Shown here: piece after piece, positions 1-5,052 of the stretch | Layout: every line of letters starts with the position of its first letter | Numbering within the stretch: the stretch's first letter is position 1 | Assembly (NCBI GenBank): GCA_023253295.1 | Contig: JALRGZ010000251.1 | Location: 1-6,300 of the forward strand | DNA from: Flavobacterium sp. | Lineage (GTDB): Bacteria; Bacteroidota; Bacteroidia; Flavobacteriales; Flavobacteriaceae | Direction: 5' to 3' | Length of the DNA stretch: 6,300 nt | Program-made: the position numbers and the translations under genes | The notes under the pieces: generated by a model | The model's input: only the letters and a program-made list of their open reading frames with translations | Told to the model about the DNA's origin: nothing | Database searches by the model: none

Positions 1-48
1 AAAAAGGTGTTGACGGCAATTAAATTAAGAAAGTTAAATACTAAATAA
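1..48 (+). CDS. Possible C-terminal tail of an upstream gene (partial)
   Basis: Frame 1 stays open from the window edge for 15 codons and stops at TAA 46-48. It reads as a basic tail ending KLRKLNTK. A lysine/arginine-rich end just before an intergenic repeat region is plausible for a real gene, but fifteen codons are too few to identify a product. Frame 3 also closes early, after six codons (TAA 19-21), so the upstream gene could end there instead. This is a guess from reading frame only. Confidence 0.3.
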   Translation, partial: KKVLTAIKLRKLNTK

Positions 49-110
49 GTGATTGGTGATAAGTGATTAGCTGTTTACTAATTACTCGTTACTAGTTGCT
101 GTTCACTAAG
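49..110. repeat. Degenerate 7-bp repeat array forming an imperfect hairpin
   Basis: Three direct heptads, GTGATTG, GTGATAA and GTGATTA, fill 49-69. In the same 7-base register, 77-110 continues with the inverted-sense heptads ACTAATT, ACTCGTT, ACTAGTT and GCTGTTC, then ACTAAG. Bases 48-70 pair with 78-100 around a 7-base loop, with one mismatch (A61/C87) and several G:U pairs. The array ends 5 bases before the first gene's ATG, so any transcript of that gene starting upstream would carry the structure. Similar short heptamer repeats occur between genes in several bacterial groups; a function here is not established. Confidence 0.6.
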
Positions 111-114
111 AGAA

Positions 115-726
115 ATGAAAATAATATGTATAGGTCGAAATTATGCTAATCATATTGAAGAGCTTCAAAATGAACGACCAAGCGAACCAGTAATTTTTAT
201 TAAACCGGACTCGGCTATACTGTTGAAGCAACATCCTTTTGTGATTCCTGAATTTTCAGATGATGTACAGCATGAAGTTGAGGTTATTGTAAAGATTAAT
301 AAGGTAGGGAAGTATATCGATGCTAAATTTGCTCATAAATATTATGATGAGATAGGTTTAGGTATTGACTTTACAGCTCGAGATTTACAAAATCAGTTAA
401 AATCTAAAGGTTTACCTTGGGAAAAAGCTAAGGCTTTCGATGGTTCGGCAGTAATTGGAGATTTTTTACCAAAAGAACAGTTTAGTTCGTTAGAAAATCT
501 TACTTTTGAATTAAAGAACAATAATAAAACCGTTCAGGAAGGTAATGTGAATATGATGTTGTGGAAAATAGATGAGTTAATTGCTTATGTTTCTCAATAT
601 TTTACCTTGAAAATAGGTGATATTATTTTTACAGGAACTCCTAAGGGAGTTGCAGCTGTGCAACCAAATGATATTTTGGAAGGGTATTTAGAAGGACAAA
701 AACTATTTAGAATACAAGTAAAATAA
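115..726 (+). CDS. Fumarylacetoacetate hydrolase (FAH) family protein, YcgM/FAHD1-like
   Basis: This is a 203-residue cytoplasmic enzyme consisting of a single FAH catalytic domain, the size of short members such as E. coli YcgM and FAHD1. Visible family features are the N-terminal IGRNYANHIEEL (residues 6-17), the metal-binding acids in HEVEV (Glu54, Glu56) with Asp85 in GIDFTARD, the KAKAFDGS segment (104-111), and FTGTPKGV (172-179). The family uses Mg2+ or Mn2+ to cleave C-C bonds in acylpyruvates or to decarboxylate oxaloacetate; the exact substrate cannot be read from sequence. The N-terminus begins directly with the conserved strand, supporting ATG 115. No Shine-Dalgarno is present, only an A-rich AGAGAA, as is normal in this phylum. 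Its stop overlaps the start of the Hpt gene. Confidence 0.9.
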   Translation: MKIICIGRNYANHIEELQNERPSEPVIFIKPDSAILLKQHPFVIPEFSDDVQHEVEVIVKINKVGKYIDAKFAHKYYDEIGLGIDFTARDLQNQLKSKGLPWEKAKAFDGSAVIGDFLPKEQFSSLENLTFELKNNNKTVQEGNVNMMLWKIDELIAYVSQYFTLKIGDIIFTGTPKGVAAVQPNDILEGYLEGQKLFRIQVK

Positions 727-1070
727 TGGCTTTACACTATAATTTAGCAAAAGTATACGCGATTTCGGATAATGATTCGGAGTTTGTAAACGAAATTTTA
801 ACCTTGTTTGTTAATGATGTGCCAGAAGATTTGGCTCAAATAAAAGAAGGGATTAAGAAGAAAGATCATAAGCATGCTTACGCCTATGCGCACAAAATTA
901 AGCCTACATTAGATTTGTTAGGGATGACTGTTGCTTTTGAAGAAATTCTTCAGGTAGAAGCCTGGACAAAAGCTGAGGGGAAGAGAAAAGATGTTGAACA
1001 TTTATATGACAGCATTAAAGCTCAGGTAAAAGAAGCTATCAAAGAAATTAAGAAAGACTTTGATTTGTAA
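726..1070 (+). CDS. Stand-alone histidine phosphotransfer (Hpt) domain protein
   Basis: This 114-residue, predicted all-helical protein matches a single Hpt domain in length. The phosphorylation signature is AYAHKIKPTLDLLGM (residues 53-67): His56 is the expected phospho-acceptor, with Lys59 and Gly66 at the usual positions. The N-terminus has the common Hpt pattern of a helix with acidic residues, FVNEILTLFVNDVPEDL (20-36). Such proteins carry phosphate between receiver domains of hybrid kinases and response regulators. No kinase or regulator lies in the window, so its partners are unknown. The start ATG overlaps the stop of the FAH gene (TAATG), implying translational coupling and one transcript. 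A terminator follows. Confidence 0.88.
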   Translation: MALHYNLAKVYAISDNDSEFVNEILTLFVNDVPEDLAQIKEGIKKKDHKHAYAYAHKIKPTLDLLGMTVAFEEILQVEAWTKAEGKRKDVEHLYDSIKAQVKEAIKEIKKDFDL

Positions 1071-1103
1071 GAAGTCGCTTTTTTAAATAAAAGAATATTA
1101 CTG

Positions 1104-1144
1104 AAATCAACATTCAATTGAGTTGGATGTTGATTTTATTTTTT
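1104..1144 (+). terminator. Rho-independent terminator after the FAH-Hpt unit
   Basis: A 14-bp stem (1104-1117 paired with 1123-1136, one G:U pair) encloses the 5-base loop TTGAG and is followed by TATTTTTT. It lies 33 bases after the Hpt stop codon and 25 bases before cinA. It closes the two-gene unit and suggests that cinA is transcribed separately or by read-through. Confidence 0.85.
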
Positions 1145-1169
1145 AAGGAATAAATATTTAGCATAGTAA

Positions 1170-2420
1170 ATGAAAGCAACTATTGTTACCATTGGTGATG
1201 AGATTTTAATTGGGCAAATTATAGATACTAATTCAGGTTTTATAGCCAAATCATTAGATAAAATTGGAGTGGAGACTTATGAGATGATTTCTATTAGTGA
1301 TGATAAGCGACATATACTGGATACTTTTTCAAAATTGCAAAACAAGGTTGATTTGGTGATTGTTACTGGTGGTTTAGGACCAACAAAAGATGATGTTACT
1401 AAAAAAACATTTTGTGAGTATTTCGAAGATGAGTTGGTTGTTGATGAAGCGGTTTTAGCGCATGTAACACAATTGATAGAAGGTTTTTTCAAAAGAAAAA
1501 TAACTCAAATTAATAAAGATCAGGCTTTGGTTCCATCTCGTTGTACGGTTCTTCATAATCAGGTGGGAACAGCTCCGGGAATGTGGATGAAAAAAGAGGA
1601 TACGGTTTTTATTTCGCTGCCAGGAGTTCCTTTTGAGATGAAATATTTGGTGGAGAATGAAATCATTCCTAAGGTGGTGAAAGAATACGATCGCCCTTAT
1701 ATTGTTCATAAAACCATATTGACTTATGGTCAGGGCGAAAGTCTGGTGGCTGAGCGAATTGAAGATTGGGAAAACAGTTTGCCGGAGTTTATTAAGCTGG
1801 CTTATTTGCCGGCACCAGGCCGAGTGCGTTTGCGTCTTACAGCTCGAGGAAAGAATAAGGAGGAGTTAGAAAAAGCAATTGATTCTTATGTAGCTTCTTT
1901 AGATGCGATAATTCATGATATTATTGTTGGTTTTGAGGAAGATGAAACTATCGAGGTTTTAGTAGGGAAGAAGTTAAAAGAGCTAAATAAAACCATAGCT
2001 ACTGCAGAGAGTTGTACTGGTGGCTATATAGCGGCAAGTTTGACATCGGTTCCGGGTGCTTCGGCTTATTTTAAAGGCAGTGTGGTATCATATGCGACAG
2101 AGACTAAAATAAATGTATTGGGTGTCTCTGAAAAAATAATTGAAGAGTATTCTGTGGTTAGTGCTGAGGTGGCAAAGGCAATGGCTTTGAATGTGAAGCA
2201 ATTATTGAATACTGATTATGCAATTGCTACAACAGGAAATGCCGGGCCTACGCAAGGTGAAGAAAAAGCTGAGTTAGGAAGTGTTTTTATAGCCTTAGCG
2301 ACTCCAAATGAGGTGATTGTAGAGGAATTTAATTTTGGTCAACCACGTGAAAAAGTGATAGATAGAGCGCAAATTAAAAGCTTGGAAATGTTAAAGAAAG
2401 AAATTTTTAAAAATGTCTGA
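1170..2420 (+). CDS. cinA: CinA: competence/damage-inducible protein, NMN amidase
   Basis: This is a full-length two-domain CinA of 416 residues, the usual size. Residues 1-170 form the MoaB/MogA-like domain, with GDEIL (9-13), TGGLGPTKDD (66-75), GTAPG (133-137) and LPGVP (150-154); in CinA this domain has ADP-ribose pyrophosphatase activity. Residues of about 255-412 are the PncC-type C-terminal domain, with AESCTGG (279-285, presumed nucleophile Ser281), VVSYATETK (305-313) and TTGNAGP (354-360). This domain deamidates nicotinamide mononucleotide to recycle pyridine nucleotides. The protein is cytoplasmic. The start fits because the conserved first strand (KATIVTIGDE) begins at residue 2. 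The preceding terminator leaves only 25 bases for a promoter and I see no convincing one. The common TTGIAGP here reads TTGNAGP, apparently a lineage variant rather than damage. The link to competence is historical. Confidence 0.97.
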   Translation: MKATIVTIGDEILIGQIIDTNSGFIAKSLDKIGVETYEMISISDDKRHILDTFSKLQNKVDLVIVTGGLGPTKDDVTKKTFCEYFEDELVVDEAVLAHVTQLIEGFFKRKITQINKDQALVPSRCTVLHNQVGTAPGMWMKKEDTVFISLPGVPFEMKYLVENEIIPKVVKEYDRPYIVHKTILTYGQGESLVAERIEDWENSLPEFIKLAYLPAPGRVRLRLTARGKNKEELEKAIDSYVASLDAIIHDIIVGFEEDETIEVLVGKKLKELNKTIATAESCTGGYIAASLTSVPGASAYFKGSVVSYATETKINVLGVSEKIIEEYSVVSAEVAKAMALNVKQLLNTDYAIATTGNAGPTQGEEKAELGSVFIALATPNEVIVEEFNFGQPREKVIDRAQIKSLEMLKKEIFKNV

Positions 2421-2432
2421 TAATTTTTTTGT

Positions 2433-2459
2433 TTGAACCGTTTATTTTTCTTTTCTTTG
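2433..2459 (+). promoter_or_regulatory. Probable Bacteroidota-type promoter of the rpmB unit
   Basis: A TTG at 2433-2435 (the -33 element) lies 16 bases before TTTCTTTG at 2452-2459, which differs from the -7 consensus TAnnTTTG only at its second base and is followed by CACC. Spacing is at the short end for this promoter class. Initiation would occur near 2465, giving a leader of about 30 bases before rpmB. cinA has no hairpin terminator after it, so read-through is also possible. Confidence 0.45.
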
Positions 2460-2497
2460 CACCCTGATTTTGAATAACGATATAAAAGATAAGTATA

Positions 2498-2734
2498 ATG
2501 TCAAGAGTTTGTGACCTTACAGGTAAAAGAGCGATGGTAGGAAATAACGTTTCTCACGCTATGAACAAAACTAAGAGAAAGTTTTCTGTAAACTTAGTTA
2601 AAAAGCGTTTTTATCTTCCAGAAGAAGATAGATGGATTACTCTTAGAGTAGCAGCATCTACGATAAAAACAATTAATAAAAATGGAATTTCTGCTGTTTT
2701 GAAAAAAGCGCAGTCAGAAGGGTTTATTAAATAA
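2498..2734 (+). CDS. rpmB: 50S ribosomal protein L28 (bL28)
   Basis: This 78-residue protein is the normal length for L28. It opens with the family signature SRVCDLTGKR (residues 2-11), followed by NNVSHAMNKTKRKF (16-29) and the basic segment VNLVKKRFYLPEEDRWITLRV in its second third. It is a structural protein of the large ribosomal subunit, bound to 23S rRNA. The start is fixed by the conserved N-terminus; the leader is AT-rich with no Shine-Dalgarno. It is the first gene of a ribosomal unit with rpmG (29 bases downstream) and the DUF4295 gene. Confidence 0.98.
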   Translation: MSRVCDLTGKRAMVGNNVSHAMNKTKRKFSVNLVKKRFYLPEEDRWITLRVAASTIKTINKNGISAVLKKAQSEGFIK

Positions 2735-2763
2735 TCTTATTCCTTTAATAAATATATAGCAAG

Positions 2764-2946
2764 ATGGCAAAGAAAGGTAATAGAATCCAAGTAATTTTAG
2801 AGTGTACAGAGCACAAAGCTTCAGGTGTTGCTGGTACATCAAGATACATAACAACTAAGAACAAAAAAAATACTCCGGACAGATTAGAGATTAAAAAATT
2901 TAATCCTGTTTTGAAGAGAGTAACTGTTCACAAAGAAATTAAGTAA
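2764..2946 (+). CDS. rpmG: 50S ribosomal protein L33 (bL33)
   Basis: This 60-residue protein is a typical L33, with ILECTEHK (residues 11-18), SRYITTKNKKNTPDRLEIKK (26-45), and KFNPVLKRVTVHKEIK at the end. It sits near the exit (E) site region of the large subunit. Only one cysteine is present, at the first zinc-site position, and no second CxxC pair is seen. This is therefore the zinc-independent form, not the zinc-ribbon paralogue that is induced or replaced under zinc limitation. It is co-directional with rpmB and followed by a 77-base gap holding a long hairpin. Confidence 0.98.
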   Translation: MAKKGNRIQVILECTEHKASGVAGTSRYITTKNKKNTPDRLEIKKFNPVLKRVTVHKEIK

Positions 2947-2958
2947 TAATTAGAGAGG

Positions 2959-3001
2959 TTTTGTAAATCTCAAATGGCTACTCCATTGGAGATTTACAAA
3001 A
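2959..3001 (+). other. Long intergenic hairpin without U-tract, between rpmG and the DUF4295 gene
   Basis: A perfect 13-bp stem (2959-2971 with 2989-3001) continues, after one A/G mismatch, into five more pairs (2973-2977 with 2983-2987) around the 5-base loop CTACT. The 3' arm is followed by AATTTC, not by T residues, so this is not a standard intrinsic terminator for the + strand. It could be an RNA processing or stability element, or a protein-binding site that sets the ratio of the flanking ribosomal proteins. The structure is seen; its role is inference. Confidence 0.65.
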
Positions 3002-3023
3002 AATTTCAAATAACATTTGAATC

Positions 3024-3176
3024 ATGGCAAAGAAAACCGTAGCATCGTTACAAACATCTTCTAAGAGATTATCAAAAGCCATCAAAATGGTTAAATCTCC
3101 AAAAACTGGCGCATATACTTTCGTTGAAACTATTGTTGCTCCTGAATTAGTTGATGAGTTCTTGAAAAAGAAATAA
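3024..3176 (+). CDS. DUF4295 family 50-residue protein, likely ribosomal protein bL38
   Basis: This is a basic 50-residue protein, beginning MAKKTVASLQTSSKRLSKAI and ending DEFLKKK. It matches the short DUF4295 family, which is restricted to Bacteroidota and sits directly after rpmG. From memory, the Flavobacterium johnsoniae ribosome structure assigned this family to the large subunit as bL38; I am fairly but not fully sure of that name. High Lys content, small size, and a place between rpmG and a terminator all fit a ribosomal component. The start at 3024 is the only sensible ATG, and the MAKK opening resembles that of rpmG. It is short enough to be missed by length-filtered gene calling. 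A 7-bp inverted repeat lies just before the ATG. Confidence 0.9.
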   Translation: MAKKTVASLQTSSKRLSKAIKMVKSPKTGAYTFVETIVAPELVDEFLKKK

Positions 3177-3195
3177 TTCATAAAAGAATATATAG

Positions 3196-3230
3196 AAAAG
3201 CTACTTTCTTCGGAAGTAGCTTTTTTATTT
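3196..3230 (+). terminator. Rho-independent terminator of the rpmB-rpmG-DUF4295 unit
   Basis: An 11-bp perfect stem (3196-3206 with 3214-3224) is capped by TCTTCGG. It can close as a C(UUCG)G tetraloop with one bulged T, or as two further pairs around a TTC loop. The 3' arm runs into TTTTTT and then ATTTTC. It lies 19 bases after the DUF4295 stop and separates the ribosomal genes from ftsY. Confidence 0.9.
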
Positions 3231-3256
3231 TCTATATTTACCATTTGAAAACTATA

Positions 3257-3288
3257 TTGGTTTCAAAGAACTAATTGGTTTATTTTTA
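3257..3288 (+). promoter_or_regulatory. Tentative promoter of ftsY
   Basis: A TTG at 3257-3259 is followed after 21 bases by TATTTTTA at 3281-3288, which matches TAnnTTTG at all but the last base. It would start transcription only about 8-10 bases before the ftsY ATG. The upstream terminator makes a separate ftsY promoter likely, but in sequence this AT-rich such matches arise by chance. Confidence 0.3.
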
Positions 3289-3302
3289 ATACTGTACACG
3301 CA

Positions 3303-4283
3303 ATGAGTTTTTTTAAAAGAATATTTTCTACTGAGAAAAAAGACCCGAGCCTTAGCGAACAGGCGAAGCAAACTTTAGACAAAGGTCTTGAAAAAACAAA
3401 AACAACTTTCTTTTCCAAGTTAAGTAAAGCTATTGTAGGGAAATCTAAGGTTGATGATGATGTTTTGGATAATCTGGAAGAAATTCTTGTTTCTTCCGAC
3501 GTGGGTGTTGATACTACTTTAAAAATCATTACTCGTATTGAAAAACGTGTTGCAGAAGATAAATATTTAGGAACTGCTGAATTAAATCAAATTCTTCAGG
3601 AAGAAATTGCTTCCTTATTATCAGAAACTAATATTGGTGAGGCAACTGAATTTGTAATTCCTGTAAATACAAAACCTTATGTTTTAATGGTAGTAGGAGT
3701 TAATGGAGTTGGAAAAACAACTACCATTGGGAAACTGGCTTATCAGTTCAAAAAACAAGGATATAAAGTGGTTCTTGGTGCAGCTGATACTTTTAGAGCA
3801 GCCGCTATTGATCAATTGCAAATTTGGGCGGACAGAGTTGATGTTCCTATTGTAAGACAAAATATGGGTTCTGACCCTGCTTCTGTTGCTTTCGATACAC
3901 TTCAATCGGCAGTAGCTCAGGACGCTGATATCGTAATTATTGATACAGCAGGTCGTTTACACAATAAAATCAATTTGATGAACGAATTGTCTAAGGTAAA
4001 ACGTGTAATGCAAAAAGTAGTTGCCGATGCACCACATGATGTTTTATTAGTTTTAGATGGTTCAACAGGACAAAATGCTTTTGAACAAGCCAAACAATTT
4101 ACGGCTGCAACCGAAGTAACTTCGTTAGCAGTAACTAAATTAGACGGAACTGCTAAAGGTGGGGTTGTTATTGGGATTTCTGATCAATTTCAAATTCCTG
4201 TTCGTTATATTGGAGTTGGTGAGGGTATTGAAGATTTACAAGTCTTCAATAAATATGAATTTGTAGACAGTTTCTTTAAATAA
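3303..4283 (+). CDS. ftsY: FtsY, signal recognition particle receptor GTPase
   Basis: This 326-residue protein is the SRP receptor that docks ribosome-SRP complexes at the inner membrane for co-translational insertion. After a short basic N-terminus with an amphipathic start (SFFKRIF, 2-8), which stands in for the long acidic A domain of E. coli FtsY, come the helical N domain (about 25-110) and the G domain. GTPase motifs are GVNGVGKTT (132-140, P-loop), ADTFRAAA (161-168), DTAGR (214-218), TKLD (278-281) and GVGEGIEDL (304-312). It is complete. The partner Ffh and SRP RNA are not in the window. It shares a transcript with the small membrane protein 5 bases downstream. Confidence 0.98.
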   Translation: MSFFKRIFSTEKKDPSLSEQAKQTLDKGLEKTKTTFFSKLSKAIVGKSKVDDDVLDNLEEILVSSDVGVDTTLKIITRIEKRVAEDKYLGTAELNQILQEEIASLLSETNIGEATEFVIPVNTKPYVLMVVGVNGVGKTTTIGKLAYQFKKQGYKVVLGAADTFRAAAIDQLQIWADRVDVPIVRQNMGSDPASVAFDTLQSAVAQDADIVIIDTAGRLHNKINLMNELSKVKRVMQKVVADAPHDVLLVLDGSTGQNAFEQAKQFTAATEVTSLAVTKLDGTAKGGVVIGISDQFQIPVRYIGVGEGIEDLQVFNKYEFVDSFFK

Positions 4284-4288
4284 AAATC

Positions 4289-4450
4289 ATGAAAAATATT
4301 GCTCCGATTTATCTGTATATGATAAGTGTGGTTTGTTTTGTGGTAGCAAACCTAATTAGAGATCAATATCTGACATTCTATTATGTTTTATTAATTGTTG
4401 GGATAGTATCGTTTTTTATTGGTTTTAAAAACAGAAGTAAGAGAAAATAA
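4289..4450 (+). CDS. Small two-helix membrane protein downstream of ftsY (hypothetical)
   Basis: This is a 53-residue open frame starting 5 bases after the ftsY stop. Two hydrophobic helices can be seen, about residues 5-23 (APIYLYMISVVCFVVANL) and 29-46 (TFYYVLLIVGIVSFFIGF), joined by a short polar turn (IRDQ). The tail KNRSKRK is strongly basic, so by the positive-inside rule both ends should face the cytoplasm. Tight spacing after ftsY, the coherent hairpin-membrane pattern, and a terminator starting 25 bases after the stop support a real gene. I do not know its function. Its place beside the SRP receptor hints at membrane-protein biogenesis, but that is association only. Confidence 0.75.
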   Translation: MKNIAPIYLYMISVVCFVVANLIRDQYLTFYYVLLIVGIVSFFIGFKNRSKRK

Positions 4451-4475
4451 ATTTTTTTATATATGATGTTATATT

Positions 4476-4527
4476 AAAAAGTGTGTAAATAAATCTGAAC
4501 AGTTTAGGTTTATTTACACACTTTTTT
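4476..4527. terminator. Bidirectional terminator between convergent genes
   Basis: Bases 4476-4499 pair with 4503-4526: 24 pairs, of which two are G:U, around the loop CAG. The 3' side ends in TTTTTT for the + strand, and the 5' side is AAAAA, giving a T-tract on the - strand. It stops the ftsY transcript from the left and the minus-strand gene (stop at 4544) from the right. Confidence 0.9.
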
Positions 4528-4543
4528 GGTAGTTTCGAAATTG

Positions 4544-4984
4544 TTATTGTTTTTTCTTTTTGAAAATGAGACGGGTAATATAAATCCCCTGACCATCATT
4601 AGATCCTGAATCGCTTTCGACACCACTAACCACTTGCATTAATTCCCATCCTTGAGTTGCTAAAGTATTTATCTTGGAACTAATAATAGCATCATTTGTA
4701 GCAATATTTTCAAATCGGATACCTCCCAGGTTGTAAAAGTTTAAAAGTTTGGTTTCTTCAAAATGTTCAACTCTAAGATCAGATCGATCTGTTTTGTTTC
4801 TTCCTTCTGTATGTTCAGTAGATGATTCTTTGAAATCTCTTTTATCTTCAACATCTATCATTCTGGATCGACCTAAGCCGTTAGGAACAATAGATTCTAC
4901 ACAGGTTACTATTTTGTATTCGTATTCCTGAGCGGAAATTAAAAATGAATTTAAGAAAACAAGGAGGAGTGCAATTCTTTTCAT
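4544..4984 (-). CDS. Exported protein with DUF4177-like C-terminus
   Basis: This 146-residue protein has a Sec signal peptide: KR, a hydrophobic core (residues 4-17), and a likely cleavage after Ala18 (ISA/QE). The mature protein opens with YEYKIVTCVES (21-31), has a charged, probably disordered stretch (about 43-76), and ends with INTLATQGWELMQVVSG (105-121) plus the strand GIYITRLIFKKKK (133-145). The YEYK strand, the helix ending in GWEL, and a last strand closing in Lys/Arg recall DUF4177 and similar small alpha-beta proteins of unknown role. I place it in the periplasm or outside the cell. A -7-type box lies 28 bases upstream. It is convergent with ftsY and shares the two-way terminator. 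No function can be assigned. Confidence 0.82.
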   Translation of the reverse strand: MKRIALLLVFLNSFLISAQEYEYKIVTCVESIVPNGLGRSRMIDVEDKRDFKESSTEHTEGRNKTDRSDLRVEHFEETKLLNFYNLGGIRFENIATNDAIISSKINTLATQGWELMQVVSGVESDSGSNDGQGIYITRLIFKKKKQ

Positions 4985-5011
4985 AACAGTGGTGTTTTAC
5001 AAGTTTACTTA

Positions 5012-5019
5012 CAAATATA
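5012..5019 (-). promoter_or_regulatory. -7 box upstream of the DUF4177-like gene
   Basis: On the minus strand this reads TATATTTG, an exact match to the Bacteroidota -7 consensus TAnnTTTG, placed so that transcription would start about 20 bases before the ATG. No TTG is present at the expected -33 distance; that region is A-rich instead. It suggests that the gene is transcribed separately from the hydrolase 68 bases upstream. Confidence 0.45.
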
Positions 5020-5052
5020 AAAAGTTGTTTTTTGTTTTTTAGGTAAGTATGA

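Noticed and set aside
1145..1169. Dedicated promoter for cinA
   Set aside because: The 25 bases between the terminator and the ATG contain only loose AT-rich matches to TAnnTTTG. Any -33 element would have to lie within the terminator stem.
2959..3001. Calling the rpmG-DUF4295 hairpin an intrinsic terminator
   Set aside because: The bases after the 3' arm are AATTTC, not a T-tract, and the next gene of the same conserved unit begins 22 bases later.
3233..3240. TATATTTA as the -7 box of the ftsY promoter
   Set aside because: It matches 7 of 8 consensus positions but has no TTG at the -33 distance and directly abuts the terminator T-tract. The alternative at 3257-3288 has better paired spacing, though it is also weak.
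2978..3244. 88-codon minus-strand frame across the DUF4295 gene and the terminator
   Set aside because: It lies antisense to a conserved ribosomal-type gene and reads through a strong terminator hairpin. Its product shows no recognisable domain, and the + strand 50-codon gene explains the region.
4780..4791. 12-bp palindrome CAGATCGATCTG
   Set aside because: It falls inside the coding sequence of the exported protein with no repeat copies nearby. A chance palindrome is the simplest reading.
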